Positions 26,399 through 36,103 of a stretch of 64,000 nucleotides of DNA are shown here, in pieces. The notes beneath the pieces are model-generated. The model worked only from the letters and a program-made list of their open reading frames with translations, did not search any database and was not told the origin of the DNA. Origin of the DNA: Ruminococcus sp. (GTDB lineage Bacteria > Bacillota > Clostridia > Oscillospirales > Ruminococcaceae); the NCBI GenBank assembly GCA_017472145.1, contig JAFUQX010000014.1, positions 1 to 64,000 on the forward strand, read 5' to 3'. Each line of letters opens with the position of its first letter. Position 1 is the first letter of the stretch. The position numbers and the translations under genes are program-made.

Positions 26399-29300
26399 CG
26401 TCATACACCTCCATTCCCTCCAGCTGATCGTAAAGCGCTTCCATACAGGCCCGGGCTGCTTCAGAGATCGCTTCCATCCCCGTAAAGGTGCTGATTTTGG
26501 CAAGCTCCTTCTTCGCCCTGGCCTCCTCCTGTTCGGCCAGCTGCGCAATGGTCTGAATATCCCTTAAAAAATCGCAAAGGGAATTCAATGCGTTCCCAGA
26601 ATAGGCAGACAGCTGCTGAACCGGCATATCCTCTGCATTACAGGTCAGAACCGTAACCCATTTCATAACGTCCCTGGCCATCTCAACCGGCGGTTTTTCA
26701 AATCGGATCCTCAAGGCACTGCTGCCAAGAATTCCGTTGGCATTAAATGTTCTGAACAGCTCCTGAACGGAGGCCAGTGTCCTGATCAGATTTTCCTGGT
26801 TCAGCTCGCCGATCCATTCCGTGAGCCTGGCCGCAGCTGCATCCGCATGCTTCCGTTCGGCCGCCATTACAGACCGGATCTTGGGATAGAGCTTTTTCAG
26901 CAGCGATGCAGGATTATAAAGAAGGTGCTTGTCCGGAATATCTGCGGGAAGCTCACTTTCAATATCCCAGCCGCAGGCGATCAATTGCTCTGCCGCCTCT
27001 ATCAGCTCGTCCCCTCTGTAAAAACGCCTGTCACTTGTATCTCTGGATAATTGAATGGCGCCCATTGTCGCAGCAGAGGATTTTTGAAGCATCGCCAGCG
27101 CACTGTCAAACTCCGGGTTTCTGCTAAGAACAAACTGGACCAGATCATTCCACTCCTTCGTTTCCCGTCGGATCTGGTCATCCTTCCGGAAGGGAACAAA
27201 GAGGGACTTTACCGCTTCAGCCGGACTGCCTGTATCGGCCCTCCGGCCAAAAATCATGGCCCGGAGATACTGCAAAGCGAGACACCATTTGATCACGGAC
27301 AATTGCTGCTGATCATTTGCAGCTGTCACCTTTTCAATGATCGCCGCCTTGTTTCTCTCAAGCCAGGTAAGCAGCCGCTGCTGGTAATAGGCAGAGCCGT
27401 CAAAGTCCCATCCCTTGAAATACCTCAGCTTAATAAGCGCCTGAAGTGCATCTCTGCTTTCCGCAGAACGCTCCATATGCACCAGCACCTTTTCCGGATC
27501 GGGTGCATTGTCCTGGCCTTCGATAGAAAAGCAGCTGATATCACTCAGTCTCTCTGCGGCTACATAGGCCGGCACACCGATATCCTGCCAGTTGACTGCG
27601 CCGCACTGCTTGTTGTCACCGCAGATAAAGGATTGCAGCATTTTACGATAATCCGCATGGTATTGGAGCGGTGCTCCGGAGCTGTACCAGGCATCGATAT
27701 CCTTCTGGAAACGAATATAGTCCTGCTCGGCCCGGGAGACAGATTTCCTGGCTTCAGCCGGACGAACCGCTTCAGAAACTGAATCGGAATCCGGAGCCGG
27801 TACAGACTGCGGTGCTGCACTTTCGCCTGTTGTCTGATCAACGATCGCACCAATGCCATTAAATTGAGACAAACCGATGTCATCCAGAAATGCCTTGTTC
27901 AGTCCGCCGAAGGTAATAGCTCCATCCGCCTCTTTTACGCCGGCTGCTGTGCCGTCCGCCCATAAAGCAAATACCGATTTCAAGCGGCTTCTGTCCTTGG
28001 AGGACAGACCTTCAAGACGGTCGATGGCCGAAGCATGCTCACCCTTGTGCATCTGAACATGCTTTGGATTCAGAGGAAAATCCCAGCCGTCCCCATAAAT
28101 TTTTCCGTCAAAATATTCTTTGAGCTGCGCACGGAGCACCTCTTTCAGGAATGCACGGGGGCTTTTTACAATAAGCCCTTCATACAGCGCAGTCAGAGCC
28201 TGGCTGTTAAAGGGATAGAGCGTCACATCCCGGCCGGCTATTTTCACGGTTTCCCACGCACACGGCGGTCTGAACGTGCTTATCGGCAGGTCCTCGAGCG
28301 CCGCACCATTCCTTTCCCAGTCCCGGAGTGCCGCAGGATCACAATAGATCGCATTCAGGTAACGCCCGGCCATCTGAATCAGAAATTCATTTGTACCATA
28401 CGATCGGTCTGTGACGCTGATCTGATGTGTAACTCTGTCCTTGAAGTTATCACGGAACTGATCAAAATAGTCATTCGTAATACCGATAATGGCGGTTACA
28501 CGGCACAGATCCGAATAGTCCCCGCCGTGCTCCGTGGAAAGGACCGTGATCAGCTCCGTGTCAATGCCCGTAAAGCCGGTAAAGTCTTCAATAAACAGCG
28601 TGAGGTTCCGGCCCTGCCGCTTCAGCTCCCGGCGCAGCTGCTCAAAAACAGACTTTGTGCTCTCACTGGAAATATCCGCACATCTTTGAATGACCTCCCG
28701 TGTAAACCGGTTTAAGTAATTCACGAGCCTGTCTATCTCACTGTCATCCTCCAGCAGAGTCGCTGCAAAGTCAGAGGCCTGCGGATCGCCCTGTCTTTTA
28801 ACGGCTTTGATGATGCTGCTTTTTCCTCTTTCATCCAGAAAATCTGTAGGAGAAAATACCTTTGTATCCTTCAGCACCTGATTGCTCGGAGCCGTTATTA
28901 TATTGTAGCACCGGGCCACTGCACCATCCTCCCTAAGAAGATGCTCTCTTACACGGCTGTCAGAAAGATAGCTTGCAATGTCTCTGCAAATGACCGGCTT
29001 GTATACAGAGCCCGAAAGGTCATTGCTCACGGCCGCCACATAGGCAAACAGGATCTCCGTCTTAAAAGAGGCCTCATCCCTGGAATCAGACGAACGAACA
29101 AACCGCCTGAGCTTTTCTTCTACTTCGGGATCCCTGATCACCTGCTGTTCAAGGAGCTGCGAAAAAACACCCCGGACAGAGTTGTTCAGTCTGCGCAGAA
29201 AAATCAGCTGCTCTTTGGCCGGATCATATACGGTCGAAGCACTGTTTTCCAGCCTGGCCTTCAGATACCGGATCAGATGCGACTTGCCCGTGCCATTGTC

Positions 29301-29528
29301 GCCGCGAACGATGATCAGTCTGTGTGCATTCCGGGGATTATAAACGAGGTTATCGAATATCTCCTCCTCTGTCATGTGCTTTGGCGCAGACTCGGTTTTG
29401 CCGCCCAGGTATACATCCAATTGAGAGAATGGCATATGCGTCGCTATAAAGTATGCATCCTCCGTTGCCATGTCATCTGTCTTAATAGCGTAACGCTCCA
29501 TTACAGAGCGATATTGTTCCCAGCTCAT
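26385..29528 (-). CDS. Large P-loop ATPase, DpdH-like, of the phosphorothioate-linked operon
   Basis: A 1047-residue ATPase. Walker A GDNGTGKS is at residues 76-83 and a Walker B-like LTLFIEDF lies near residue 310; the rest is helical with no recognised domain. Its size, N-terminal P-loop and position after a DpdG-like protein match DpdH, and comparable proteins occur in Pbe-type modules linked to phosphorothioation. The ATG at 29528 has GAGGAGGTG upstream, better placed than the GTG at 29534. It overlaps the previous gene by 4 bp. The role (motor or sensor of unmodified DNA) is inferred. Confidence 0.7.
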   Translation of the reverse strand: MSWEQYRSVMERYAIKTDDMATEDAYFIATHMPFSQLDVYLGGKTESAPKHMTEEEIFDNLVYNPRNAHRLIIVRGDNGTGKSHLIRYLKARLENSASTVYDPAKEQLIFLRRLNNSVRGVFSQLLEQQVIRDPEVEEKLRRFVRSSDSRDEASFKTEILFAYVAAVSNDLSGSVYKPVICRDIASYLSDSRVREHLLREDGAVARCYNIITAPSNQVLKDTKVFSPTDFLDERGKSSIIKAVKRQGDPQASDFAATLLEDDSEIDRLVNYLNRFTREVIQRCADISSESTKSVFEQLRRELKRQGRNLTLFIEDFTGFTGIDTELITVLSTEHGGDYSDLCRVTAIIGITNDYFDQFRDNFKDRVTHQISVTDRSYGTNEFLIQMAGRYLNAIYCDPAALRDWERNGAALEDLPISTFRPPCAWETVKIAGRDVTLYPFNSQALTALYEGLIVKSPRAFLKEVLRAQLKEYFDGKIYGDGWDFPLNPKHVQMHKGEHASAIDRLEGLSSKDRSRLKSVFALWADGTAAGVKEADGAITFGGLNKAFLDDIGLSQFNGIGAIVDQTTGESAAPQSVPAPDSDSVSEAVRPAEARKSVSRAEQDYIRFQKDIDAWYSSGAPLQYHADYRKMLQSFICGDNKQCGAVNWQDIGVPAYVAAERLSDISCFSIEGQDNAPDPEKVLVHMERSAESRDALQALIKLRYFKGWDFDGSAYYQQRLLTWLERNKAAIIEKVTAANDQQQLSVIKWCLALQYLRAMIFGRRADTGSPAEAVKSLFVPFRKDDQIRRETKEWNDLVQFVLSRNPEFDSALAMLQKSSAATMGAIQLSRDTSDRRFYRGDELIEAAEQLIACGWDIESELPADIPDKHLLYNPASLLKKLYPKIRSVMAAERKHADAAAARLTEWIGELNQENLIRTLASVQELFRTFNANGILGSSALRIRFEKPPVEMARDVMKWVTVLTCNAEDMPVQQLSAYSGNALNSLCDFLRDIQTIAQLAEQEEARAKKELAKISTFTGMEAISEAARACMEALYDQLEGMEVYDDAAD

Positions 29529-30328
29529 CTGCACACCTCCTCATAAACGGTAATATGAGAAAAATCATTGTTCGGATCGCCGTCAACAGAATAGAGCATG
29601 ATACGGCTGGAATCCTGCCATGTTTCCAGTCTGATCAGCCCCAGATCACGAAGCGTGCGAAGGCCCGCAGACACCGCAAGAGGCCACCTGCTGCTTATAT
29701 CCGCTTCCGGAAGCCTGCTGCTGAGCCAGAATGCAAAGTCCGTCCCCCGGATCGTTTCGCCGTACCGGAAGGTCTGTGCAAATTCGGCAGCCAGAAGATC
29801 CTGCAGCCGGAGCTTCATGTTCGGCAGAAACATGGTCCTGCTCAGATACCCCAGCCCCAGAAATGAAGCCCAGAAACGCCATCCCAGAACCGCATTTTCA
29901 TCAAGACCAGACAATTCGCTGTTTTCTGCGGCACAGGTTTTCGCCATGACTTCCCAGTTGTGAAGAGAAAAGAGCCTTTCATTCTGTGCGATCAGCCACT
30001 TGCTGAACATGAAAAATGTAGTATCCTTCTGATAAAACACCTTCGCACTCACGTACCGTCTGAAGGCCCGGGCTGAAGCGATCACCTCCGCAGGCTCAGC
30101 AAGCTCCAGGCTGCCGTCCTTCATTTTCAGAATGCCAAGCTCCTTAAGGGCCACATCAATGGACCGGTCCACCTCTTGATTCAGCCCCTTGTCTTCATTT
30201 TTCCCAAATGTCAGCGCATCCCGAAGGGACTCACGTGTGATCTTCCCGCGGGCCGCCATCCGGCAAACAGATAAAACCCGCTCAGGGGTAGGCTCCATTC
30301 GCATTCCATCTGGATTCGTCTTGAACAT
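29525..30328 (-). CDS. Small DpdG-like protein of the defence operon
   Basis: A 267-residue soluble protein. The N-terminal half (ERVLSVCRMAARGKITRESL and following) and the C-terminal VSAGLRTLRDLGLI region look like winged-helix units, as described for DpdG-like proteins encoded beside DpdH. There are no catalytic motifs. AAGGAGG precedes the ATG and the stop overlaps the ATPase start (ATGA), indicating coupled translation. It may be an adaptor or DNA-binding subunit of the ATPase. Confidence 0.6.
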   Translation of the reverse strand: MFKTNPDGMRMEPTPERVLSVCRMAARGKITRESLRDALTFGKNEDKGLNQEVDRSIDVALKELGILKMKDGSLELAEPAEVIASARAFRRYVSAKVFYQKDTTFFMFSKWLIAQNERLFSLHNWEVMAKTCAAENSELSGLDENAVLGWRFWASFLGLGYLSRTMFLPNMKLRLQDLLAAEFAQTFRYGETIRGTDFAFWLSSRLPEADISSRWPLAVSAGLRTLRDLGLIRLETWQDSSRIMLYSVDGDPNNDFSHITVYEEVCR

Positions 30329-30340
30329 GCGGATCCCTCC

Positions 30341-32839
30341 TTATAATTTTTCAACGGGAATGGTGTAGCCATCTATGCATTCCCGTACTGATTTTCCATT
30401 GGATGTAATGACCATATTTTCGCTGCAATACAATATTGTCCGATAGCCAAGACTCCTTAACCGGCTCAGGTTCTTATACAGCGTGAGATTTGTATGGGCA
30501 TCATTCTCAAAAACACAGAGCACACCGCCTGCAAACAGATACGGCGTATTGGCCGCTGCAAAATAGAACTCGTCATAATCCAGAACAAGGCCCTCGTACT
30601 TTACCTCATCGGCAAGTCGCTTGGGAAGGACCATGCAGCCAAGGCCGCATCGGGAAGCACGTGCAGCAACATCCGCTGCTTCTTCCAGTGTACAGGCTCC
30701 GGAACGCTGCCTTCTCACAACCAGCTCGTCAAAGGCTCCCATATTCCGCTCCAGCCTGCGGGAGACCGGCGCCGGAGGAAGCTGTATGGCCGGCGGCAGA
30801 CGGAGCTTATACTTTGCATCTGCTGATATGCGTCCCTCCGGATCAGAAGGACATCCGCTGCAGATCTCTCTGGACAGAGGAAAAAGATGCCTGAAGATCC
30901 GTCCCCAGCACATGGCTCTGGGCGAGGCTGCAAGATCCCGGATGATCGAATAGCCCTTCATCTGTGTCTCATACTCGGCCTGTCTTGGCGCTTCCAAGGC
31001 CTCTGCAAACCGATCGGAGTTCCCTAAAATATCCGGCCTGAGAAGCTTTACTTTAACTGTATACGCCCCTTTCTGAGGCATATAGCCGGCATCCTCCAGG
31101 TCGATAAAGCCGACCCGATAAAGAAACAGCAGCAGGTTGATATTCCATGCAGCATTTCGGTTTCCGGCATACTCGGCCTCCTCCTCTGTCATGGTAGACG
31201 GGGTAGACGAGGTGTCCAGGATACATTCATCCCCGTCAATGATGGCATGAGGGCTTTTCAGCATGCCATTCCAGCGGATAACCGCACGCGCAACAGTCAG
31301 GACCCGTTTATTGACCAGTCCCAGTGCACGGCGCACATCCGCACTTTTATCATATTGGCTTTGATAAGGAAGAAACAGACTGACAGAGGGAAGGCCATCC
31401 CGGCCTCCCCGGCCTACTTCCTGATAATAGCGGCTGAGATTTTCAGGGCAGCAGGCATGAAGGACGGAACGGACATCCGGTTTATCCACACCAATGCCAA
31501 AGGCCGATGTGGCAATAACGACGTCAAATTCGCTGTCCTTCCATCCCTTCAGCACTCTGTCCCGTTCAGCTTCCCGGGTCTCACCTGTAAACAAAGGAAT
31601 ATTCTGGTATCCCTCCTGCTTCAGACGTTTCTGTAAAGCACTGGCCTCTCTCGGTTCCAGAACATAAATGACCATCGGCTTGGGCAAAAGCCGGACAGCC
31701 TCTGCCGTTTTGTCCTCCTGTTCCTTTTTGGACTTTACCGATCTGAAATAGAATCTTGGCTCCGGCCGGAGCGCATCACACCGCACCTGAACATTGCAGC
31801 CTTCTGAGCCGAACAAGGAAAACAGCGTATCGACCACATCATCCGACAGGGTAGCAGAAAGCAGAAAGGTGCGTATATGATTTCCGGAGCTTCTCCTCCA
31901 TTTTTTCAGAACGATGGAAAAGATCTGGAAATCCGGCCGGAAGAAAACGCCCCAGTCCGGAACAACATGGGCTTCATCGACAACAATATCGGCCAGATAC
32001 CGTTCTTCTGCGGCTGTATCAAGAAGCCGGAACAGCTCAGGATTTTTGAAAACGGCTTCTGGGGAAGTGAAAAGCATTCCGGCCTTCCGCTCCCTCAGGG
32101 CCTGAATGATGGCGTCCCGTTCCGCAGCAGACTGCTCCCCCCGATAGCAATAGATCCCGCTGTCATCCCGAAGATTCTGCCTGGCTGCATAATATTGGTC
32201 AAGGGCCAGGGCTACAGTAGGTACAATAACGACCGTCAGTCCGGCGGATGTACCGGACAGCATCTGCGTTACAAGGCTTTTGCCGCCGCCGGTGGGCAGT
32301 GAAATCAGCAGGGTGTGTCCGGCCGGCAGCTTTAAAGCGGTATGAACGGCCAGCTTCTGCTCATAGCTCTTATAAGAAGAAAAAATTGTATTCCGACGCA
32401 GCAGCTCATCCCCGGCCGAGGGGGAAACATACGCTGCGCCTTCATCCTGCTTCATCCCATAGACATCCTGAATGTATTTTGCAGGCTCAAGCCACTCAGG
32501 GATGTGCATCAGACAGGAAACCTGCAGATCATTTTCACAGACAAGGTCAAAGTGTTTTCCATATGTCTGTACAAGGCTATAGAGCTTTTCTGTCAGCTTC
32601 ACACGTCCCAGGACAAGAACGATATCCCGGATATTCAGACACAGATCCTGCGCCGAAGCCTGATCCATCTGATACTGGCAGCAGCGGCGGATGAATCCAA
32701 TGACATACCGTGCCCTGGCTGCTTCCTGAAGCTTTGGCCGCGTCGATGTATCCGCAAGAAGCTTTTTCAGCTCCTGAACGGCACTATGACTTCTCATTGC
32801 GCCCATTATATACTGTCGAAATATTTCTCTGCTATCCAT
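30341..32839 (-). CDS. RecQ-like superfamily 2 helicase, DpdF-like
   Basis: An 832-residue helicase. A 150-residue N-terminal extension precedes Walker A PTGGGKS (182-188), DEAH (288-291) with the RecQ-like tail VVPDWGVFFRP, SATLS, and the RecQ-type motif V/VI block AFGIGVDKPDV...QEVGRGGRDG. A cysteine set in CWGRIF and CSGCP may bind zinc. RecQ-like helicases of this size are named DpdF in 7-deazaguanine systems and also occur in Pbe-like modules. It overlaps the SNF2 gene by 8 bp. It presumably unwinds DNA during interference. Confidence 0.82.
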   Translation of the reverse strand: MDSREIFRQYIMGAMRSHSAVQELKKLLADTSTRPKLQEAARARYVIGFIRRCCQYQMDQASAQDLCLNIRDIVLVLGRVKLTEKLYSLVQTYGKHFDLVCENDLQVSCLMHIPEWLEPAKYIQDVYGMKQDEGAAYVSPSAGDELLRRNTIFSSYKSYEQKLAVHTALKLPAGHTLLISLPTGGGKSLVTQMLSGTSAGLTVVIVPTVALALDQYYAARQNLRDDSGIYCYRGEQSAAERDAIIQALRERKAGMLFTSPEAVFKNPELFRLLDTAAEERYLADIVVDEAHVVPDWGVFFRPDFQIFSIVLKKWRRSSGNHIRTFLLSATLSDDVVDTLFSLFGSEGCNVQVRCDALRPEPRFYFRSVKSKKEQEDKTAEAVRLLPKPMVIYVLEPREASALQKRLKQEGYQNIPLFTGETREAERDRVLKGWKDSEFDVVIATSAFGIGVDKPDVRSVLHACCPENLSRYYQEVGRGGRDGLPSVSLFLPYQSQYDKSADVRRALGLVNKRVLTVARAVIRWNGMLKSPHAIIDGDECILDTSSTPSTMTEEEAEYAGNRNAAWNINLLLFLYRVGFIDLEDAGYMPQKGAYTVKVKLLRPDILGNSDRFAEALEAPRQAEYETQMKGYSIIRDLAASPRAMCWGRIFRHLFPLSREICSGCPSDPEGRISADAKYKLRLPPAIQLPPAPVSRRLERNMGAFDELVVRRQRSGACTLEEAADVAARASRCGLGCMVLPKRLADEVKYEGLVLDYDEFYFAAANTPYLFAGGVLCVFENDAHTNLTLYKNLSRLRSLGYRTILYCSENMVITSNGKSVRECIDGYTIPVEKL

Positions 32840-35800
32840 TCTTTCTCACCCTTAAAAAGCAAACCGCATCCAGCACCGGCCTTGCGGATGTCAGAGCTTT
32901 CCACACCGCATTAAAAATCCTGACCTTCTCGTCTGCAATACGTTTATCCCGCTCAAAATACATACACTCTGCACGATATCCGTTCAGAACACGCTGCATC
33001 TCTTTCTTGGCTGAAGCCAGATCCGATGCTTCCTGCATAGCAGCCACCGCTTTTTTATACGCAGCCGCAGAGCATCGGTCGACCAGAGGTTCCCATTGGC
33101 CGGGCGGCGTCTGCACCATGAAGCGTTCAAGAGGAGACAGGGACATCCGGCCGGCGCTTCGCCGTCCCAGATGCTCTGCATTCGACCCGGTAAGGGATAA
33201 AAGCGTGCGTATCACATCCTGCTCGGAAACCTTGCGGCTTTCTGCTGTCAAAGGCATGGATATCATGATCTGTTCCAACGGAAGATACATCTTATACTGA
33301 GAAAGGATCTCCAGCCCCATACCAGCCTCCAGCAGGCCGTCTATCTGCGGTTCAACATTATAGATGTATACGATTCCATCGTAATTAAATCGGCCGGCCG
33401 CTGCAATTGCGGCACATCGGCCCCGGCTGCATCCGGCCGCATTGGAAAGAATCGAATCATATACAGGGTCCCCGGGCGCAAAAAAGAGAATGTCTTCTCT
33501 GAGTGCAGCCGTTCTGCGGTCAAATGAACCGAGAAGCTTTCCCTCACGAAGCAGAATGGAAGAATGATCGTATCTTTCCCAGTCGGGAGGGACAAAGAGC
33601 GATTGTCTTGCGGCTTTTACCCGAAAGGCATTTTCACGGAACTCGATAAGACCGGCTGACGTAGGTTCCTCCGCATGCAGGCCTGCCTGTTCGCCCCAGC
33701 CCAGCATAGCGGACGCAAACAAATGATCCTCCCGGGAGGCGTACATATTCAGAATATGATCGATCCCCTGGGACAACGGTCGGTACAAGGCAGCGCCAAG
33801 GTCAAAGTCCTGCTCGTCCTCCACACTCTCACGCATTTCCTCCGCCTGCTCAAGAATATCATCAAAAGCATTGGTCAGCCCGGTATAATAATCATCCAGC
33901 AAAGCCTCCGCAATGAGACCGTTCAGCTCTCCTGTGATGATCTCAAGGCCGCTGAGGGACTGCTCAAACAGCTTCATTCCATCCCGCCAGATACGGAACA
34001 GCTGCTCCTCAACAGAGTGCTCAGCATACAGGACAACAGAACGCACATCCATATCCGGATCACGGCCAAGCCGATCCAACCGGCCGATGCGCTGCTCCAG
34101 AGCGTTGGCATTCCAGGGCATATCAAGATGAAGGATCATTTCCGCATTCTGGAAGTTCCGTCCCTCTCCGCCGGTCTCATCACACACGATCACTCTGCAG
34201 TCCGGGTCATTCTGAAAGGCATAGACACTGTCCTCCAGTTCAGTGCGGCTCATATGCTTTCCAAAAGCAACCGCATGAATTCCCATTGCCGTATAGCGGG
34301 AACGAAACAGCTTCAGGAAAGCAGACAGAGTCGCATTGTGTGCGGTAAATACAACGATCTTACACTTGCTGCTGTCCAGGATATCCGTTTCCTGATCGAT
34401 ATAGTTCATGGCGGTCATAAGACGGCCCTTGATCCTATCCGGATCCTCATCCAGTGCAGCATTTACAAGCGCATGCTCATTTTCAGCCTGACTTTTCCAG
34501 GCAGATACGCCCTCCAGAAGGACATCATCCTCTATCCCCTGCTCATGGAGCGCTTCTTCAAAGGCCCATGGACTGCTGAACAAGGCCGCCAGCAGAGGGA
34601 TCGCCGCCTGGGTGACGTATTCCTTATCCTCTTCTCCATTTTCGGAGAGATAGGCAAGCGTATTCTGGATCACACCGATCTCATTATAGTTTTCGTTCAG
34701 AGAAAGGGGTGTATAGGGAACGGCCTGAAGCGTTCTCCTGGACATACGTTCTGTGATCAGCTGGCGGCGATTGCGGATCACGTTCCGTTCCACTCTGTAG
34801 TTTTCACAAATATAGGCAAGGGCCTGCCTTACCTGCTCCAGCCCCTTGTCCGCTGCGGTCTGATCAATGGAGGCCGCCAGCTTGTTGAGGGTGCTGTCTT
34901 CCAGTGTTTTAGCGATCTCTTTCAGCTTGTCGATGATAATGTCGCTGTATTCCTCATAACGGTCCAGACGCCCCAGCTGCTGATTCACAGCTTTCTGAAT
35001 CCGCTTCTGTTTTTTTACCATCCAGGCAAAACGATCGGGGCTCATGCCGGCATACTGTTCCGGACTCAGCAGCGCCAGAAGACGCCGGTATTCTTCGCTT
35101 CGGTCTTGAATGGGCGTTGCAGAAAGAAGCAGAATATGCTCCACGCTGCGGCTTACCGCTTCGATCTTCTGATACCAGGATTCGTGCTCCAGCAGACGGT
35201 GGGTCTCATCAACGATCGCAAGATCCCAATCTGCACGCAGAAGCGCTCCGGACGCATCCAGCTCTTCCATAGGAAGAAGGCACAGCTTCGCCCCTGTGTC
35301 AGCTGCTTCTGCGTTCAGCCCGTACTTATAGTGAAGCTCGTTTTTCCACTGACTGATCAAGGCCCCGGGCACAACGATCAATACACGCAGGCTTTGATTT
35401 TCGCTGACCAGAATGCGCAGAATAGAGCAGGCTTCAACTGTCTTGCCAAGGCCTACTTCATCCGCAAGCATATACCGTACCGGCCGGGTTTCAAAGCATC
35501 GGGCCACCGTACTGATCTGATGGGGCATCAGGTAGGCCCGGCACCCTGCAAGAACATGGAAGCCATAGGTTGCATGGCTGACCAGATGGCGGTTCCGGCT
35601 GACCTTAAGATAGTTCATAAACCACGTGGGATGCTGGAATTCATAGGCACGAAGCTGCTTCTCCGGGGCGTAATTCATCTGCGAATACTCGATCCTGAGT
35701 TCCGTCTCGCAGGCCTTGACATATTTTCCGCTGGGGAGCTGAATCCAATACCAATAGGGCTGATCCTCCGAACAGGACTCCTTCGCACGGGTTACGATCG

Positions 35801-36056
35801 TACCGCGTCCCCAAGGCCCTTCGACCGCACCGCCGGGCGCTGCTTCACAGCGCGTAACAGCATCCGCCCGGTATACATCATGCTGAAAGAGATCCCCATA
35901 ATAGTCCCTGCTGCCCAGCAGATCGTGCATCTGAACCCTGACCGCATCTGCCAGTTCATTATATGCAGCAGCCTGCGCAAGAACAAAAAATCTCGGATGT
36001 TCCCTGTCCCCTTCCTCGATCACGACCGGACAGCGGTAGTAGCATCCTTTTAACAT
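32832..36056 (-). CDS. SNF2-family helicase/translocase, DpdE-like
   Basis: A 1074-residue Swi2/Snf2 ATPase. About 175 residues of unknown N-terminal sequence precede Walker A DEVGLGKT (199-206), the DEAH-box position reading DETH (283-286), LLLSATPIQDR, and the helicase C block DETGGEGRNFQNAE and QRIGRLDRLGR. A long C-terminal region follows. The architecture fits DpdE/HepA-type translocases that track along double-stranded DNA. AAAGGAG precedes the start. It lies 47 bp after the AddB-like gene in the same operon. Confidence 0.85.
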   Translation of the reverse strand: MLKGCYYRCPVVIEEGDREHPRFFVLAQAAAYNELADAVRVQMHDLLGSRDYYGDLFQHDVYRADAVTRCEAAPGGAVEGPWGRGTIVTRAKESCSEDQPYWYWIQLPSGKYVKACETELRIEYSQMNYAPEKQLRAYEFQHPTWFMNYLKVSRNRHLVSHATYGFHVLAGCRAYLMPHQISTVARCFETRPVRYMLADEVGLGKTVEACSILRILVSENQSLRVLIVVPGALISQWKNELHYKYGLNAEAADTGAKLCLLPMEELDASGALLRADWDLAIVDETHRLLEHESWYQKIEAVSRSVEHILLLSATPIQDRSEEYRRLLALLSPEQYAGMSPDRFAWMVKKQKRIQKAVNQQLGRLDRYEEYSDIIIDKLKEIAKTLEDSTLNKLAASIDQTAADKGLEQVRQALAYICENYRVERNVIRNRRQLITERMSRRTLQAVPYTPLSLNENYNEIGVIQNTLAYLSENGEEDKEYVTQAAIPLLAALFSSPWAFEEALHEQGIEDDVLLEGVSAWKSQAENEHALVNAALDEDPDRIKGRLMTAMNYIDQETDILDSSKCKIVVFTAHNATLSAFLKLFRSRYTAMGIHAVAFGKHMSRTELEDSVYAFQNDPDCRVIVCDETGGEGRNFQNAEMILHLDMPWNANALEQRIGRLDRLGRDPDMDVRSVVLYAEHSVEEQLFRIWRDGMKLFEQSLSGLEIITGELNGLIAEALLDDYYTGLTNAFDDILEQAEEMRESVEDEQDFDLGAALYRPLSQGIDHILNMYASREDHLFASAMLGWGEQAGLHAEEPTSAGLIEFRENAFRVKAARQSLFVPPDWERYDHSSILLREGKLLGSFDRRTAALREDILFFAPGDPVYDSILSNAAGCSRGRCAAIAAAGRFNYDGIVYIYNVEPQIDGLLEAGMGLEILSQYKMYLPLEQIMISMPLTAESRKVSEQDVIRTLLSLTGSNAEHLGRRSAGRMSLSPLERFMVQTPPGQWEPLVDRCSAAAYKKAVAAMQEASDLASAKKEMQRVLNGYRAECMYFERDKRIADEKVRIFNAVWKALTSARPVLDAVCFLRVRKNG

Positions 36057-36103
36057 GTGCAGTTTCTCCTTTCTCTGTTCGGATCTGCATAAGCATTCCG
36101 CCT